Notes: a model not told the origin generated them from the letters alone. A DNA stretch of 64,000 nt from Azospirillum canadense (GCF_025961225.1 NZ_JAOQNG010000007.1:1128501-1192500), one strand, 5' to 3'. Counted from the first letter of the stretch, positions 52,597-61,098 are shown. A program made the numbers and translations.

Positions 52597-54351
52597 TCAA
52601 CCGAAGGTGAAGACGAACGCTTCGGCGCCGGGGTCGAGGAAGCGGATTTCGAACGTCCGCTCCGTCACGGCGCCCGACTGACGGACGAGCTGGTAAAGGC
52701 GGGTTCGCGTAACCGTTCCTTGTCCCTCGGCGTCGGTGTCGGACCCGTGGTCCGCCCCCGGCGGCTTGCCGTTCACCATGACTTGGAAACGCACTGGCTG
52801 GCCGGACGGGCCCGGGCCGAGGACCATGTGGAGGTCGCGTGCCTTGAAGCGGTAGGTGACGGCGCCACCGGCCTTGGTCAGCGTCGCGCGCTCCGGCCCC
52901 ACCGTCCAGTCGCCGGACAGGCCCCAATCGTTGAGATGGAGCGGCCCGGTCGTGTAGGTCCGCGGCTCCCCCTCGGCAAACGGCTCGTTCGAGGCGAAGT
53001 TCGCGGCGCGCTCGTAGCCGACGTAGGTCTCGGAGGAGCGGATGTTGGCGAGGTCGGGGGCGGCCTGCGCGCCGACGGCGTCCGGCCGAACGACGTCGTT
53101 CTCCGCCTTCAGCCGGCCGGCGTCGGCGAGCAGATCCTGGATCACCTTTTCGGCCTTGTCGTATCCACCCTCGCCGAACTGGTGGTGCCGGATCCGTCCC
53201 TGGGCGTCGATGAAGTAAAGGGCCGGCCAGTAGCTGTTGCGGAAGGACCGCCAGATCTTGAAGTTGTTGTCGATGGCGACCGGAAAGCCGATCCGAAAAT
53301 CCGCAACGGCGGTCTTGACGTTGTCGATCTTCTTCTCAAAGGCGAATTCCGGAGCGTGGACGCCAAGAACCACGAGCCCCTGGTCCTTGTACTTCTCCGC
53401 CCAGGCGTTGATGTAGGGGATGGTGCGGATGCAGTTGATGCAGGAATAGGTCCAGAAATCGACGAGCACCACCTTGCCGCGGAGCTGTTCGGGGCTCAAC
53501 GGCGGCGAGTTCAGCCAGTGCACCGCGCCGTCGAGCGACGGAAATTCACCTTCCACCGGATAATCCTTCTTGAAGGTCCGGGTGGTCCCGGAGGTCGCGA
53601 CCATGGTCGGCGCCGTGGCCGAATGGTCGGTGTCGAGACTGTCCAACAGCGCCTGCTCGACGTTCCAGGTGCCGGCGTAGGACAGGCGCGCCAGAAGGCT
53701 GGTGTCGAGGCCGAAGGCGATGGCCGCCGCCGTGGCGAGCACCGCGACGCCGACGCCCCGGCGCAGCGCTTCGCCCGCGGGAAGGGCCCTCTTCATCGCC
53801 GCGAACAGCCGCCCGCCGGCGAGAAGCGCGATGGCCAGCTGGATCACCGCGCCGGCCGCGTAGGCCGCCAGAAGCAGCACCGTCTGTCCGCTCGCGCCCT
53901 GAAGCGCCGCACCCGTCAGCACGAGGCCGAGGATCGGTCCGGCGCAGGGCGCCCAGAGCAGGCCGGTTGCCACCCCCAGCAGCAACGAGCCGCCGGTGGT
54001 CGCAAGGGCGTCCTGCCCGGCGGGGGTTTGGGCCAGCCGGTTGCCGAGCGCGACGACCGGGCGGGTCAGGACGCCCGCGACCGCCGGGGAGATCAGCGCG
54101 ACGCCGAAGACCGCGACTAGGGCGATCGCCGCGAACCGCCCGTAGGCGTTGGCGTAGACCGCCCAGCTGCCGCCGACCGCCGCGAGCGCGGCGATGCCGG
54201 CGAACATGCATCCCATGGCCAGCAGCATCGGCAGCGTGCTCGTCAGGAACGGGCGGTTGGCCCGCGCGATGACGATGGGAAGGATCGGCAGAATGCAGGG
54301 GCTGAAGACCGTCAGCATGCCCCCGGCATAGGCGATGAGGATGAATGCCAT
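52597..54351 (-). CDS. DipZ-type fusion: CcdA/DsbD membrane domain plus thioredoxin domain
   Basis: The 584-aa protein begins with a CcdA/DsbD-like electron-carrier domain (MLTVFSPCILPILPIVIARA at residues 12-31 and LLWAPCAGPILGL near 132, each with a conserved cysteine). A thioredoxin-like periplasmic domain has the active site FWTYSCINCIRTIP (CINC near residue 302). A C-terminal beta domain (YVGYERAANFASNEPFAEGE) completes the DipZ architecture. It carries reducing power across the membrane, probably to MsrA encoded 12 bp downstream. Its promoter faces the response-regulator gene and holds the 37-bp module. Confidence 0.92.
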   Translation of the reverse strand: MAFILIAYAGGMLTVFSPCILPILPIVIARANRPFLTSTLPMLLAMGCMFAGIAALAAVGGSWAVYANAYGRFAAIALVAVFGVALISPAVAGVLTRPVVALGNRLAQTPAGQDALATTGGSLLLGVATGLLWAPCAGPILGLVLTGAALQGASGQTVLLLAAYAAGAVIQLAIALLAGGRLFAAMKRALPAGEALRRGVGVAVLATAAAIAFGLDTSLLARLSYAGTWNVEQALLDSLDTDHSATAPTMVATSGTTRTFKKDYPVEGEFPSLDGAVHWLNSPPLSPEQLRGKVVLVDFWTYSCINCIRTIPYINAWAEKYKDQGLVVLGVHAPEFAFEKKIDNVKTAVADFRIGFPVAIDNNFKIWRSFRNSYWPALYFIDAQGRIRHHQFGEGGYDKAEKVIQDLLADAGRLKAENDVVRPDAVGAQAAPDLANIRSSETYVGYERAANFASNEPFAEGEPRTYTTGPLHLNDWGLSGDWTVGPERATLTKAGGAVTYRFKARDLHMVLGPGPSGQPVRFQVMVNGKPPGADHGSDTDAEGQGTVTRTRLYQLVRQSGAVTERTFEIRFLDPGAEAFVFTFG

Positions 54352-54442
54352 GGCTGCTACCTTTGACGCCGAACCTGTCGGCTGGACGGCGTTGCATCGT
54401 CGCCAGCCATGGCCGCATCAGGACACGCGGACGTATCGCCAT

Positions 54443-54479
54443 TGTGTCCGGCCCCCGCCGATTTTGTATCGCACTGTAC
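54443..54479. promoter_or_regulatory. Shared 37-bp promoter module, site B (divergent promoter)
   Basis: It begins TGTGTCCGG and ends TTTTGTATCGCACTGTAC, aligning without gaps with sites A and C. It lies between dipZ (-, start 92 bp away) and the response-regulator gene (+, start 166 bp away), so it could serve both. Confidence 0.7.
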
Positions 54480-54543
54480 GGAGCGGTCCTGGCGCTGGAA
54501 TTCCAGGCCCCGCCACGCGCGCGGCGACAAAAATGTCAGGCAC

Positions 54544-54568
54544 TGTATCTCGCGCCGGATCAGATACA
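54544..54568. promoter_or_regulatory. TGTATC/GATACA inverted pair before the response-regulator gene
   Basis: TGTATC (54544-54549) and GATACA (54563-54568) are exact complements around 13 bases and repeat the half-sites of the 37-bp module, 77 bp upstream of the response-regulator start. They may be an autoregulatory site. Confidence 0.5.
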
Positions 54569-54644
54569 CTTGCTTACAAACGGTTCCCCAACCGGCCCCG
54601 CCGCACGCCTACACTGCGCGTGGACGTATGGGGCGGAGGCCAAG

Positions 54645-55400
54645 ATGGAAGCGAACACGATGGATCACGTTGATCACATTCTTGTCGTCGACGACGATCG
54701 TGAGATCCGCGACCTGCTTTCGGCCTATCTCAAGAAGAACGGATTGCGCGTGACCGTTGCCGCGGACGGCCGGCAGATGCGCAGCGCCCTCGACGCCAAC
54801 TCCGTCGATCTCATCGTGCTCGATCTGATGATGCCCGGCGACGACGGCTTGGTCCTGTGCCGCGAGCTTCGCGCCGGAAAGCACAAGGCGACGCCGGTGC
54901 TCATGCTGACGGCGCGGTCCGACGAGATGGACCGCATTGTCGGGCTCGAAATGGGGGCCGACGATTATTTGGCGAAGCCCTTCGCCGCGCGCGAGCTTCT
55001 GGCCCGGATCAAGGCGGTCCTGCGCCGCGCCCGGATGCTGCCGCCCAATCTGCAGATCACGGAGGCCGGGCAACTCCTGGCCTTTGGAAAGTGGCGCCTC
55101 GACACCACGCAACGCCATCTGCTGAACGGCGACGGCGTGGCGGTAGCGCTCAGCGGCGCGGAATACCGTTTGCTGCGCGTGTTCCTCGACCATCCGCAGC
55201 GGGTGCTCAGCCGCGACCAGCTGCTCAACCTGACGCAGGGGCGCGAGGCCGAGCTGTTCGACCGTTCCATCGACCTGCTCGTCAGCCGGCTTCGCCAGCG
55301 GCTCGACGACGACGCCCGCGAGCCCGTCTACATCAAGACGGTCCGCAGCGAAGGCTACGTGTTCGCGATGCGCGTCGAGATTTCCGAGCCTTACTCATGA
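54645..55400 (+). CDS. OmpR-family response regulator
   Basis: The 251-aa protein starts at ATG 54645, with GGAGG 5 bases upstream. The receiver domain has VVDDD (acidic pocket), phosphoacceptor Asp60 in LIVLDLMMPGDDG, and Lys in DDYLAKPFAARELLARIKAVL. The C-terminal winged helix (VALSGAEYRLLRVFLDHPQR, IDLLVSRLRQRLDDDA, VRSEGYVF) is OmpR/PhoB type. It overlaps the kinase gene by 4 bases. It is the natural candidate to bind the GATACA-type modules in this island. Confidence 0.94.
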   Translation: MEANTMDHVDHILVVDDDREIRDLLSAYLKKNGLRVTVAADGRQMRSALDANSVDLIVLDLMMPGDDGLVLCRELRAGKHKATPVLMLTARSDEMDRIVGLEMGADDYLAKPFAARELLARIKAVLRRARMLPPNLQITEAGQLLAFGKWRLDTTQRHLLNGDGVAVALSGAEYRLLRVFLDHPQRVLSRDQLLNLTQGREAELFDRSIDLLVSRLRQRLDDDAREPVYIKTVRSEGYVFAMRVEISEPYS

Positions 55401-55659
55401 CCGGGTGGCGCCAACTTCGCTCCTGGCCCCGCACCTTGGGGGCGAGGCTGTTTCTGATCCTGTTGGCCGGGCTCACCATCGCGCACGTCCTGTCCTTCGC
55501 CGCCCTGTTCCTGGAGCGCTACAACGCGTCCAGGGCCATGATGCTGGGCATGCTGGAAAAGGATGTCTCGGCCGCCGTCGCCATCCTCGACCGGTTGCCG
55601 AGGGACGAGCGGCAGGACGTGGCCTGGCGGCTGGATAAGCGGACCTACCGCTTCATCCT
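55397..55659 (+). pseudogene. Sensor histidine kinase, 5' part, interrupted by an IS
   Basis: The kinase starts MTGWRQLRSWPRTLGARLFL, with one membrane helix (about residues 16-40) and the beginning of a periplasmic domain, ATGA-coupled to the response regulator. At 55659 it meets the IS1111-type element; the frame then stops within it at 55664-55666. Deleting 55660-57162 (1503 bp, a multiple of 3) restores one 441-codon kinase gene reading RFILGPGLAGTPDLSRR across the join. Confidence 0.9.
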
Positions 55660-55668
55660 TACATGAGG

Positions 55669-55958
55669 GTTCAGCTGTCAACGGGTCTCGCGCATTCCTT
55701 GCCTCCCTGTCGCTGGCCAATGAACTGGCCTGATCGTGCCATGGCAAAGGTCCGGGGCGGATCAATCGCGCAGCCGCGGCTGCATCACCTTACATGCGGT
55801 CGGGCCCGCGCCGCGGTCCCGCACCAGAATGCCTCTTGCACGAGGCGTGGCCCCGGTGAGACGCGACCCACCTGAAACGCGGCAACTCTCGGTCGCCAAT
55901 GACGAAGACGGTCGCGCTCCCTTATCGCCGCCGGTCGATGCCGCCCGGCGCCGATGTG
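55669..55958 (-). ncRNA. Probable guide (bridge/seek) RNA region of the IS1111 element
   Basis: This 290-bp stretch between the transposase stop and the element end has no gene. In IS1111-group elements the RNA that specifies the target is transcribed from this 3' non-coding end. I did not fold it; boundaries and structure are unknown. Its target loop should match the flanks TTCATCCT and GGGACCGG of the interrupted kinase gene. Confidence 0.4.
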
Positions 55959-57092
55959 CTATCCCCTGAGTTCGACGCCCTCCGGCACCACTCCGGTCTC
56001 GATGTAGCGCCAGAGCGCGACCAGAAGCTTGCGCGCCATGGCGACGATGGCGATCCGCCGCGTCCGTCCGGCGAGCTCGCCAACACGGTTACGGAACCAT
56101 TCCGCCAACCCGCTTCCCGGCTGGTAGCGGAGCCACAACCACGCCAGCTGGATGAGGGTTGTCCGGGCTCGAGGGTTTCCGGCTCGCCCGATCCGCCGAT
56201 CGCGGTCCATGGCTCCACTCTGGTGCGGCATTGGAGCGATGCCGACGTAGCTGGCGAGCTGGCGGCGGTTGCCGAAGCCGCGGTAGAAGACCTCGCGCGT
56301 GAGCACGGCGGCGAAGTTGTCGCCGATGCCGCGGATGCGGGCAAGGGCCGCCATCTTCCGCTGGGTCGGGTCGGACGGCGAGGCCGCAAGAGCCGTTGTC
56401 CGTTCGGCTTCGATCTCGCGGATCAGCTCCATGGTGAGGACGAGCCGCCGTCTCAAACGATCGAGCTCCGCGCACAGATGCGGCGGCAGTTCCCGCCCGT
56501 CACCCGTCCGTAAGGCGGCGAGATCGTCCGTCCAGGAGCGCAACGATGGCCGCTTCTGAATGCCTTGGGTGGCCAGAAGCGCCGCGATGCGGTTCTCGAT
56601 CCGGACCCGTTCCTGGACCAGGTGTTCGCGCTCCCGGTGCGGGCGCTTGGCATCCTCCTCCGCCGGGCTTGGCACGTGGAGCACACTGCACACTTGATGA
56701 TCGCCTCGGTGATAAGCCGCCAGCACCCGCAGCAGCCCCTCCGCGTCGAGCCGATCCGTCTTGGCCCGCCGAGCACGGCGGTTGACCAGAATGCTGGTCG
56801 GCTCAACGACATGGTTGTTCACACCATTGGCGAGCAGAAGTCGGTGCAGCCAGAAGCCGTCACGCCCCGCCTCGAAGCAGGAGACGACGGCGACCGAGGC
56901 GCCCAGGCGGGCTTCCACGCGTGCGCGCTGGGTCGTGATGAACGCGAGCAGCGCCGCCGTGTCGCCGGCCGCTATGCGATGCAGGACACTCTTGGTGGCC
57001 CCTGGCAAGCGCATGGCGGCGAGCCAGGTGGAGCGGCTGAGTTCGAGCGCCAGGTAGATCGTGCTGTCGACAACGGGGCTGGTAAGCGGCAT
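55959..57092 (-). CDS. IS110-family transposase
   Basis: The 377-aa protein starts at ATG 57092, preceded by AAGGAG at 6 bases; the upstream in-frame ATG at 57119 is less likely. The N-terminal DEDD/RuvC-like domain begins STIYLALELSRSTWLAAMRL with SCFEAGRDGFWLHRLL and KTDRLDAEGLLRVL. The C-terminal domain has the IS110 motif ALARIRGIGDNFAAVLTREV, YVGIAPMPHQSG and the catalytic-serine region GNPRARTTLIQLAWLWLRY. It looks intact. Confidence 0.93.
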   Translation of the reverse strand: MPLTSPVVDSTIYLALELSRSTWLAAMRLPGATKSVLHRIAAGDTAALLAFITTQRARVEARLGASVAVVSCFEAGRDGFWLHRLLLANGVNNHVVEPTSILVNRRARRAKTDRLDAEGLLRVLAAYHRGDHQVCSVLHVPSPAEEDAKRPHREREHLVQERVRIENRIAALLATQGIQKRPSLRSWTDDLAALRTGDGRELPPHLCAELDRLRRRLVLTMELIREIEAERTTALAASPSDPTQRKMAALARIRGIGDNFAAVLTREVFYRGFGNRRQLASYVGIAPMPHQSGAMDRDRRIGRAGNPRARTTLIQLAWLWLRYQPGSGLAEWFRNRVGELAGRTRRIAIVAMARKLLVALWRYIETGVVPEGVELRG

Positions 57093-57162
57093 CGCTGGCT
57101 CCTTGCACATGAGGGACACCCCCTATGATCCATCATCCACGGAGCCCCGCCTCATAGCATCT

Positions 57163-58225
57163 GGGACCGGGGCTCGCCGGCACCCCGGACCTCAGCCGCC
57201 GGGGCGGGGAGATCGCGGCGACCCTGCGCGAGGCCCTTGGTCCGCGCTCCGCCGTCCGCGTCGAAGCGATCCCAGGCGACGGCAACCGGTTGCAGGCCCA
57301 TCTCCGCCTGAGCGACGGGGAGCCGCTGACCATCGACATCGTCCCGTCCATCATGCCGCTGGCGGACTGGCTGCCCATCGTGCTGCTCGTCCAGCTTCTG
57401 CTTCTCGTCCTATGCAGCTGGTTCGCGGTTCGCCTGGCGATCCGCCCGCTGGTTCACCTGGCCCAAGCGGCGGATGCGCTGGATCCGAACAAGAAGGAGC
57501 CGCGCCTGCAGGAAACCGGGCCCATCGAGGTCGCCTACGCCGCGACGGCCTTCAACGCGATGCGCGACCGCATCGCCCATCACCTGGAAGAGCGCGTTCA
57601 GATCCTGGCCTCCATCTCCCACGATCTGCAAACGCCGATCACCCGCATGAAGCTTCGCGCGGAAATGGCGGACGATGGCGTGGAGAAGGACAAGCTCTTG
57701 CAGGATCTGACCGAGATCGAACGGCTCGTGCACGAAGGCGTCGCCTACGCGAAAAGCGCCCATGGCGACGCCGAAAAGCCGTCGCGCATCGACATCGGGT
57801 CCTTCACGGACAGTCTGGTGCTCGACTACCAGGACACGGGGCGGGCGGTCACCCTGACCAGGAAGGCCACGGCGGCCGTCATGACCCGTCCGCACGCCCT
57901 GCGCCGCATCCTCAGGAACCTGATTGAGAACGCGTTGAAGTTCGCGGGCGAGGCGGAGGTGACCGTGGACAAGATCGACGGCGACCGGATCGTCATCCGC
58001 GTGCTCGACAACGGGCCGGGCATTCCGGAGGACCAGCTGGAGGCCGTCCTGCAACCCTTCGTCCGGCTTGAGCAATCGCGCAACCGCAAGACCGGCGGCA
58101 CCGGGCTCGGTCTGGCGATCGCCCACCAGCTCGCGCAGGCGATCGGCGGAACGCTGACGTTGCGGAACCGGGATCATGGCGGGCTGTCGGCCGAAATCAC
58201 CCTTCTCCCGTCCCGGCTTTCCTGA
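57163..58225 (+). pseudogene. Sensor histidine kinase, 3' part, after the IS
   Basis: The frame resumes GPGLAGTPDLSRRGGEIAAT and includes the second membrane helix (LPIVLLVQLLLLVLCSWFAV), a HAMP region (RLAIRPLVHLAQAADALD), the phosphoacceptor histidine in ILASISHDLQTPITRMKLR, the N box ILRNLIENALKFA and G boxes DNGPGIPEDQ and GTGLGLAIAHQLAQAIGG. A TTG at 57290 could give a 311-aa product without the sensor part, an unanchored-input kinase. The full protein cannot be made while the IS is present. Confidence 0.9.
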
Positions 58226-58266
58226 GCGCATCGCTCGCCGTTCGTTGATTTCCGGAAAGAGATACT

Positions 58267-58286
58267 TCCGATCAGATCGGACGCGA
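58267..58286 (+). promoter_or_regulatory. OhrR box upstream of ohrR
   Basis: TCCGATCAGATCGGACGCGA lies 43 bp before the ohrR start and overlaps a likely -10 region (TCTATATAAG just downstream). It matches the boxes of both ohr genes. Confidence 0.75.
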
Positions 58287-58329
58287 TCTATATAAGGGCC
58301 AGACCTCGCAATTCCGTGCGCTTGAGAGA

Positions 58330-58794
58330 ATGACCATGGACTCCATCACTCCCGATGACACGGCCAGCCCCAGGCTCGCCGATTTCCTCTGCTTCGCGGT
58401 CTATTCGGCCAACCTCGCCTTCGGCCGGGCCTACAAGCCGATCCTGGAGGAACTCGGCCTGACCTACACGCAGTACATCGCCATCGTGTCCTTGTGGGAG
58501 GAGGACAACCAGACGGTCCGCGGCCTCGGCGAGACGCTGTTCCTGGAGTCCAACACGCTGACGCCCATCTTGAAGAAGCTGGAGGCGTTGGGGTATCTCA
58601 CCCGGCAACGCGACCCCGCGGACGAGCGCCATGTCCGGGTCCGCCTCACCGACGCCGGCCGCCGCCTGCGCGAGAAGGGCCTGAACATGACGCTGGTGAA
58701 GCAGACCGGCCTGCCGGCGGAGGAGTTCGCCAAGCTTCAGAAGGCCGTGTCGGCCCTGCGCGACAACCTCATCGAGTCCACGGAGCGGGATTGA
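58330..58794 (+). CDS. ohrR: Organic-peroxide-sensing MarR-family repressor
   Basis: The 154-aa protein has the sensing Cys21 in ADFLCFAVYSANLAFGRAYK, the OhrR hallmark, and no other cysteine, so it is of the one-Cys type. The winged helix includes LGETLFLESNTLTPILKKLE and the wing RDPADERHVRVRLTD. ATG 58336 is an alternative start. Oxidation by organic hydroperoxides should release it from DNA and derepress ohr. It is separated from its targets (ohr at 42.5 and 60.6 kb), which is unusual since the genes are normally adjacent. Confidence 0.95.
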   Translation: MTMDSITPDDTASPRLADFLCFAVYSANLAFGRAYKPILEELGLTYTQYIAIVSLWEEDNQTVRGLGETLFLESNTLTPILKKLEALGYLTRQRDPADERHVRVRLTDAGRRLREKGLNMTLVKQTGLPAEEFAKLQKAVSALRDNLIESTERD

Positions 58795-58864
58795 CCCGCC
58801 TGCCATCGATCTGCCTGCCATCCCAGCGGGCGGTCCAAGCGGACGATGACGCAACCCGCTCGTC

Positions 58865-59266
58865 CTACTTGGACAAGGTAAGGACCGGCTTGCCCTTGTC
58901 GAGAAGATAGGTGGCGAGTTCCGACGCCTTGACGTCGCCGACGTTTTTCGCCGAATGGGCGGTGCCGGCCGGAATGAACAGGGCGTCGCCGACCTTCAGC
59001 GTTACCGGCGGCTTGTCATCGAGCTGATACTCCATGGCGCCTTGAGGACATAGGCGATCTCCTCGCCCGGGTGCGTGTGCTTGGGGAAGGACGCCCCCGG
59101 GGCGAAGTCGACGCGCACCTGGACGACCTCGCGTCCGGAGTTGCCGAGGTCATGGCGCAGGGTTTCCGTGCGGCCGATCCCCGACTGCTGCGCCTGCGCC
59201 AAGCCCAGCGTCAAACCGCTCCCGACGAACAGCACGGCCGCGGCCAGGATTGAGGTCCTTTTCATG
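58865..59266 (-). pseudogene. Secreted cupin gene with a frameshift
   Basis: The first frame (from ATG 59266) has a signal peptide (MKRTSILAAAVLFVGSGLTL) and FPKHTHPGEEIAYVLK, then drifts to a stop at 59002. Adding one base near 59040 (an AAGGCGCC run) continues the cupin as GAMEYQLDDKPPVTLKVGDA, with PAGTAHSAKNVGDVKASELA and a stop at 58865. It is a one-base deletion or a sequencing error. It resembles the intact cupin at 36277. The promoter carries the 37-bp module (59422-59458). Confidence 0.8.
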
Positions 59267-59421
59267 CGAAGCATCCTTTCATGGTTCAGGCGAATGGAAG
59301 GCAGAGTTTGGCGTGGCGGGGGACCCGGCCGGCGGGAGAGAGCGGGGCGGGGCCGCCGGCCGGGCATCGTCCGAGGAGGGTCGGTCGATGCCTCCGTTAT
59401 GCCGGGTCCATGTCAGCCAAG

Positions 59422-59458
59422 TGTGTCCGGAAGACCGGCTTTTTGTATCAGTCTGTTC
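59422..59458 (-). promoter_or_regulatory. Shared 37-bp promoter module, site C
   Basis: It begins TGTGTCCGG and ends TTTTGTATCAGTCTGTTC; TACAAAG follows at 59486-59492. It starts 156 bp upstream of the cupin gene. Sites A and C share the block GGCTTTTTGTATCAG exactly. Confidence 0.7.
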
Positions 59459-59509
59459 CGCCGTCCCGGGGTCGGCACGTTTGCGTACAAAGTTGGGGCA
59501 CCCCGCCCA

Positions 59510-59923
59510 TCACCGGTCGTTCGTGTCCTGCATGGATACCATTACGCCGTCGGTCCCCTGCAGCCCTTCGGGCGGCGCGACCGTGAATGGAATGCCGCCC
59601 CGCTCCACGGCGCCGCTGGCGGTCTGCACCGCCCATCGAAGTTGATAATGGCCTGCTGGCAGCACACCCATGGCGACGAACAGCGTGTTGGGCGCGCTGG
59701 TGAGCCGCGGCTGCAGGACGCGGGACGATCCCGGCGCGACCAGCTCGACGCGTGCCTGCGCGTGGTTGAAGGGTTCGTCGAACCGGACGGAGAAGGAGCG
59801 TGCCGACCCCGCGGCAACGACGTTCGCGGTTCGGGGGGATTGGGCGAAGCCGGTGCCCGCCGGAAGCAGGGCAGCGATCGAGGCGGCGATCAGCGCGGCG
59901 GGCGCGACGCGGCGGAGTGTCAT
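59510..59923 (-). CDS. CopC-like secreted protein
   Basis: The 137-aa precursor starts at ATG 59923 and has a signal peptide ending GTGFAQ. The mature part resembles a CopC domain (SFSVRFDEPFNHAQARVELV, VLPAGHYQLRWAVQTASG), a beta-barrel that in copper-resistance proteins binds Cu in the periplasm. The usual N-terminal His ligand is not evident, so copper binding is uncertain. It lies between the DUF6130-like and cupin genes on one strand. Confidence 0.75.
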   Translation of the reverse strand: MTLRRVAPAALIAASIAALLPAGTGFAQSPRTANVVAAGSARSFSVRFDEPFNHAQARVELVAPGSSRVLQPRLTSAPNTLFVAMGVLPAGHYQLRWAVQTASGAVERGGIPFTVAPPEGLQGTDGVMVSMQDTNDR

Positions 59924-60073
59924 GGCGTCCTCAGATGCGTTGGTGGGAATGCGCGGGTCGGCGCGCAGGGGCGGGGTGCTGGTCGGGAGCGGCGGTTGGT
60001 CCGCGGTGGAGTGGGACCGGCGCCGCCGTCCGCGACGGCGCCCGTGTCGGCCCAAGGCGGCCCCAAACCCGCG

Positions 60074-60538
60074 TCAGTGGTGCGTTCCAGCATGCTCGGG
60101 CACGACGAACGGCACCACGACCACCTGTCCGGGGAAGATGCCATGGTCGGCATTCACCAACTGGATGGTCACCTTGTGCGGGCCGGGTGGTAGGCCGGCC
60201 ACGTCGACCGTGTTGTTGTCGCTGGCATCCGCCCACCACCACGGCAGGTCATCGACGATCACGTGCAGATGGCCGATGCGTGGTGAGGCCTGGAGGGCGC
60301 CGGCTCCGAACACCGGCACGATGCGCAGGTTCTCCACCCGATACTGGGCCTGGAAAACGCCCTCCGCCAAGGCGCCGGGAAGCGGCGGATCGACGATCAG
60401 CCTGGGGGCGGGTTCGTTCGCGATCGCTTCATAGGGCGACGGGCCGCGGATCTCCCGCGCGCTCTGCGCGACGGCGCTCGTCGTGAGCAGGGCGGCCATC
60501 GAGGCGGCGACCGCGGCAACGGTCTTGATGGCAGCCAT
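60074..60538 (-). CDS. DUF6130-like secreted protein, copy 2
   Basis: The 154-aa precursor has a signal peptide ending SAVAQ. It shares NEPAPRLIVDPPLPGALAEG, then IGHLHVIVDDLPWWWADASD and GLPPGPHKVTIQL with copy 1 at 38234, while the C-terminus differs (VPEHAGTHH with three histidines). It follows the second ohr gene by 105 bp. Function unknown; the conserved His/Asp/Trp cluster may bind a metal or oxidant-derived ligand. Confidence 0.8.
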   Translation of the reverse strand: MAAIKTVAAVAASMAALLTTSAVAQSAREIRGPSPYEAIANEPAPRLIVDPPLPGALAEGVFQAQYRVENLRIVPVFGAGALQASPRIGHLHVIVDDLPWWWADASDNNTVDVAGLPPGPHKVTIQLVNADHGIFPGQVVVVPFVVPEHAGTHH

Positions 60539-60643
60539 TTAGATGAATGTGGTCATGGGGTCGTTCCTGTGCGTTGCGGCCGGCGGCGGGAAACACCTGG
60601 GCGGAGCATCCCGCCGCGCCGGCCGATGGAGGGGGCGCCGGTC

Positions 60644-61060
60644 TCAGACCAGGGTGATCTGGACGTCGATGTTGCCGCGCGTCGCCTTGGAATAGGGGCA
60701 GGTCAGGTGCGCGGTGGCGACGAGCTGCTGGGCAACCTCACGGTCCAGGCCGGGCAGGCTGACGTTCAGCCGCGCGGCGAGCAGATAGCCGTCGCTGTTG
60801 GTGCCGAGGTCGATTTCGGCGTCGACGCTCACGCCGCCGGGAAGGGCGACCTTCTGCTCCTTGGCGGCGAGGCCGATGGCCGCGGCGAAGCAGGACGACC
60901 AGCCGGCGCCGAACAGCTGCTCGGGATTGGTGCCCGGAACGGACGTTCCCGGTGTCGACAGCTTGACGTCGAGCTGGCCGTCGTCGCTGCGGGCCGTGCC
61001 GGCGCGCCCACCCGTGGTGTGCGTGCGGCCGGTGTAGATGAGCTTCTGGATCTTCGTCAT
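60644..61060 (-). CDS. ohr: Organic hydroperoxide resistance protein, copy 2
   Basis: The 138-aa Ohr has Cys57 (GAGWSSCFAAA) and Cys121 (LTCPYSKATRGNIDVQ) and TNPEQLFGAGW. It is clearly diverged from copy 1 rather than recently duplicated. An OhrR box lies 39 bp upstream. It may have a different peroxide preference or provide dosage. Confidence 0.95.
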   Translation of the reverse strand: MTKIQKLIYTGRTHTTGGRAGTARSDDGQLDVKLSTPGTSVPGTNPEQLFGAGWSSCFAAAIGLAAKEQKVALPGGVSVDAEIDLGTNSDGYLLAARLNVSLPGLDREVAQQLVATAHLTCPYSKATRGNIDVQITLV

Positions 61061-61098
61061 GGTACGTCTCCGTAATTTTGCGCCCTGCGAAAGGCACG

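Larger units (their letters stand above)
55660..57162. mobile_element. IS110-family (IS1111 group) insertion sequence
   Basis: The element is about 1503 bp, precisely bounded by the interrupted kinase frame, with an ambiguous CT at each edge. Subterminal ATGAGG repeats in inverted orientation lie 3 bases from the left end (55663-55668) and 7 bases from the right end (57150-57155), the asymmetric layout known for the IS1111 group. The transposase is on the - strand, and the long non-coding part (about 295 bp) is downstream of it, also as in IS1111. No target duplication beyond 2 bp, as expected. Confidence 0.88.
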
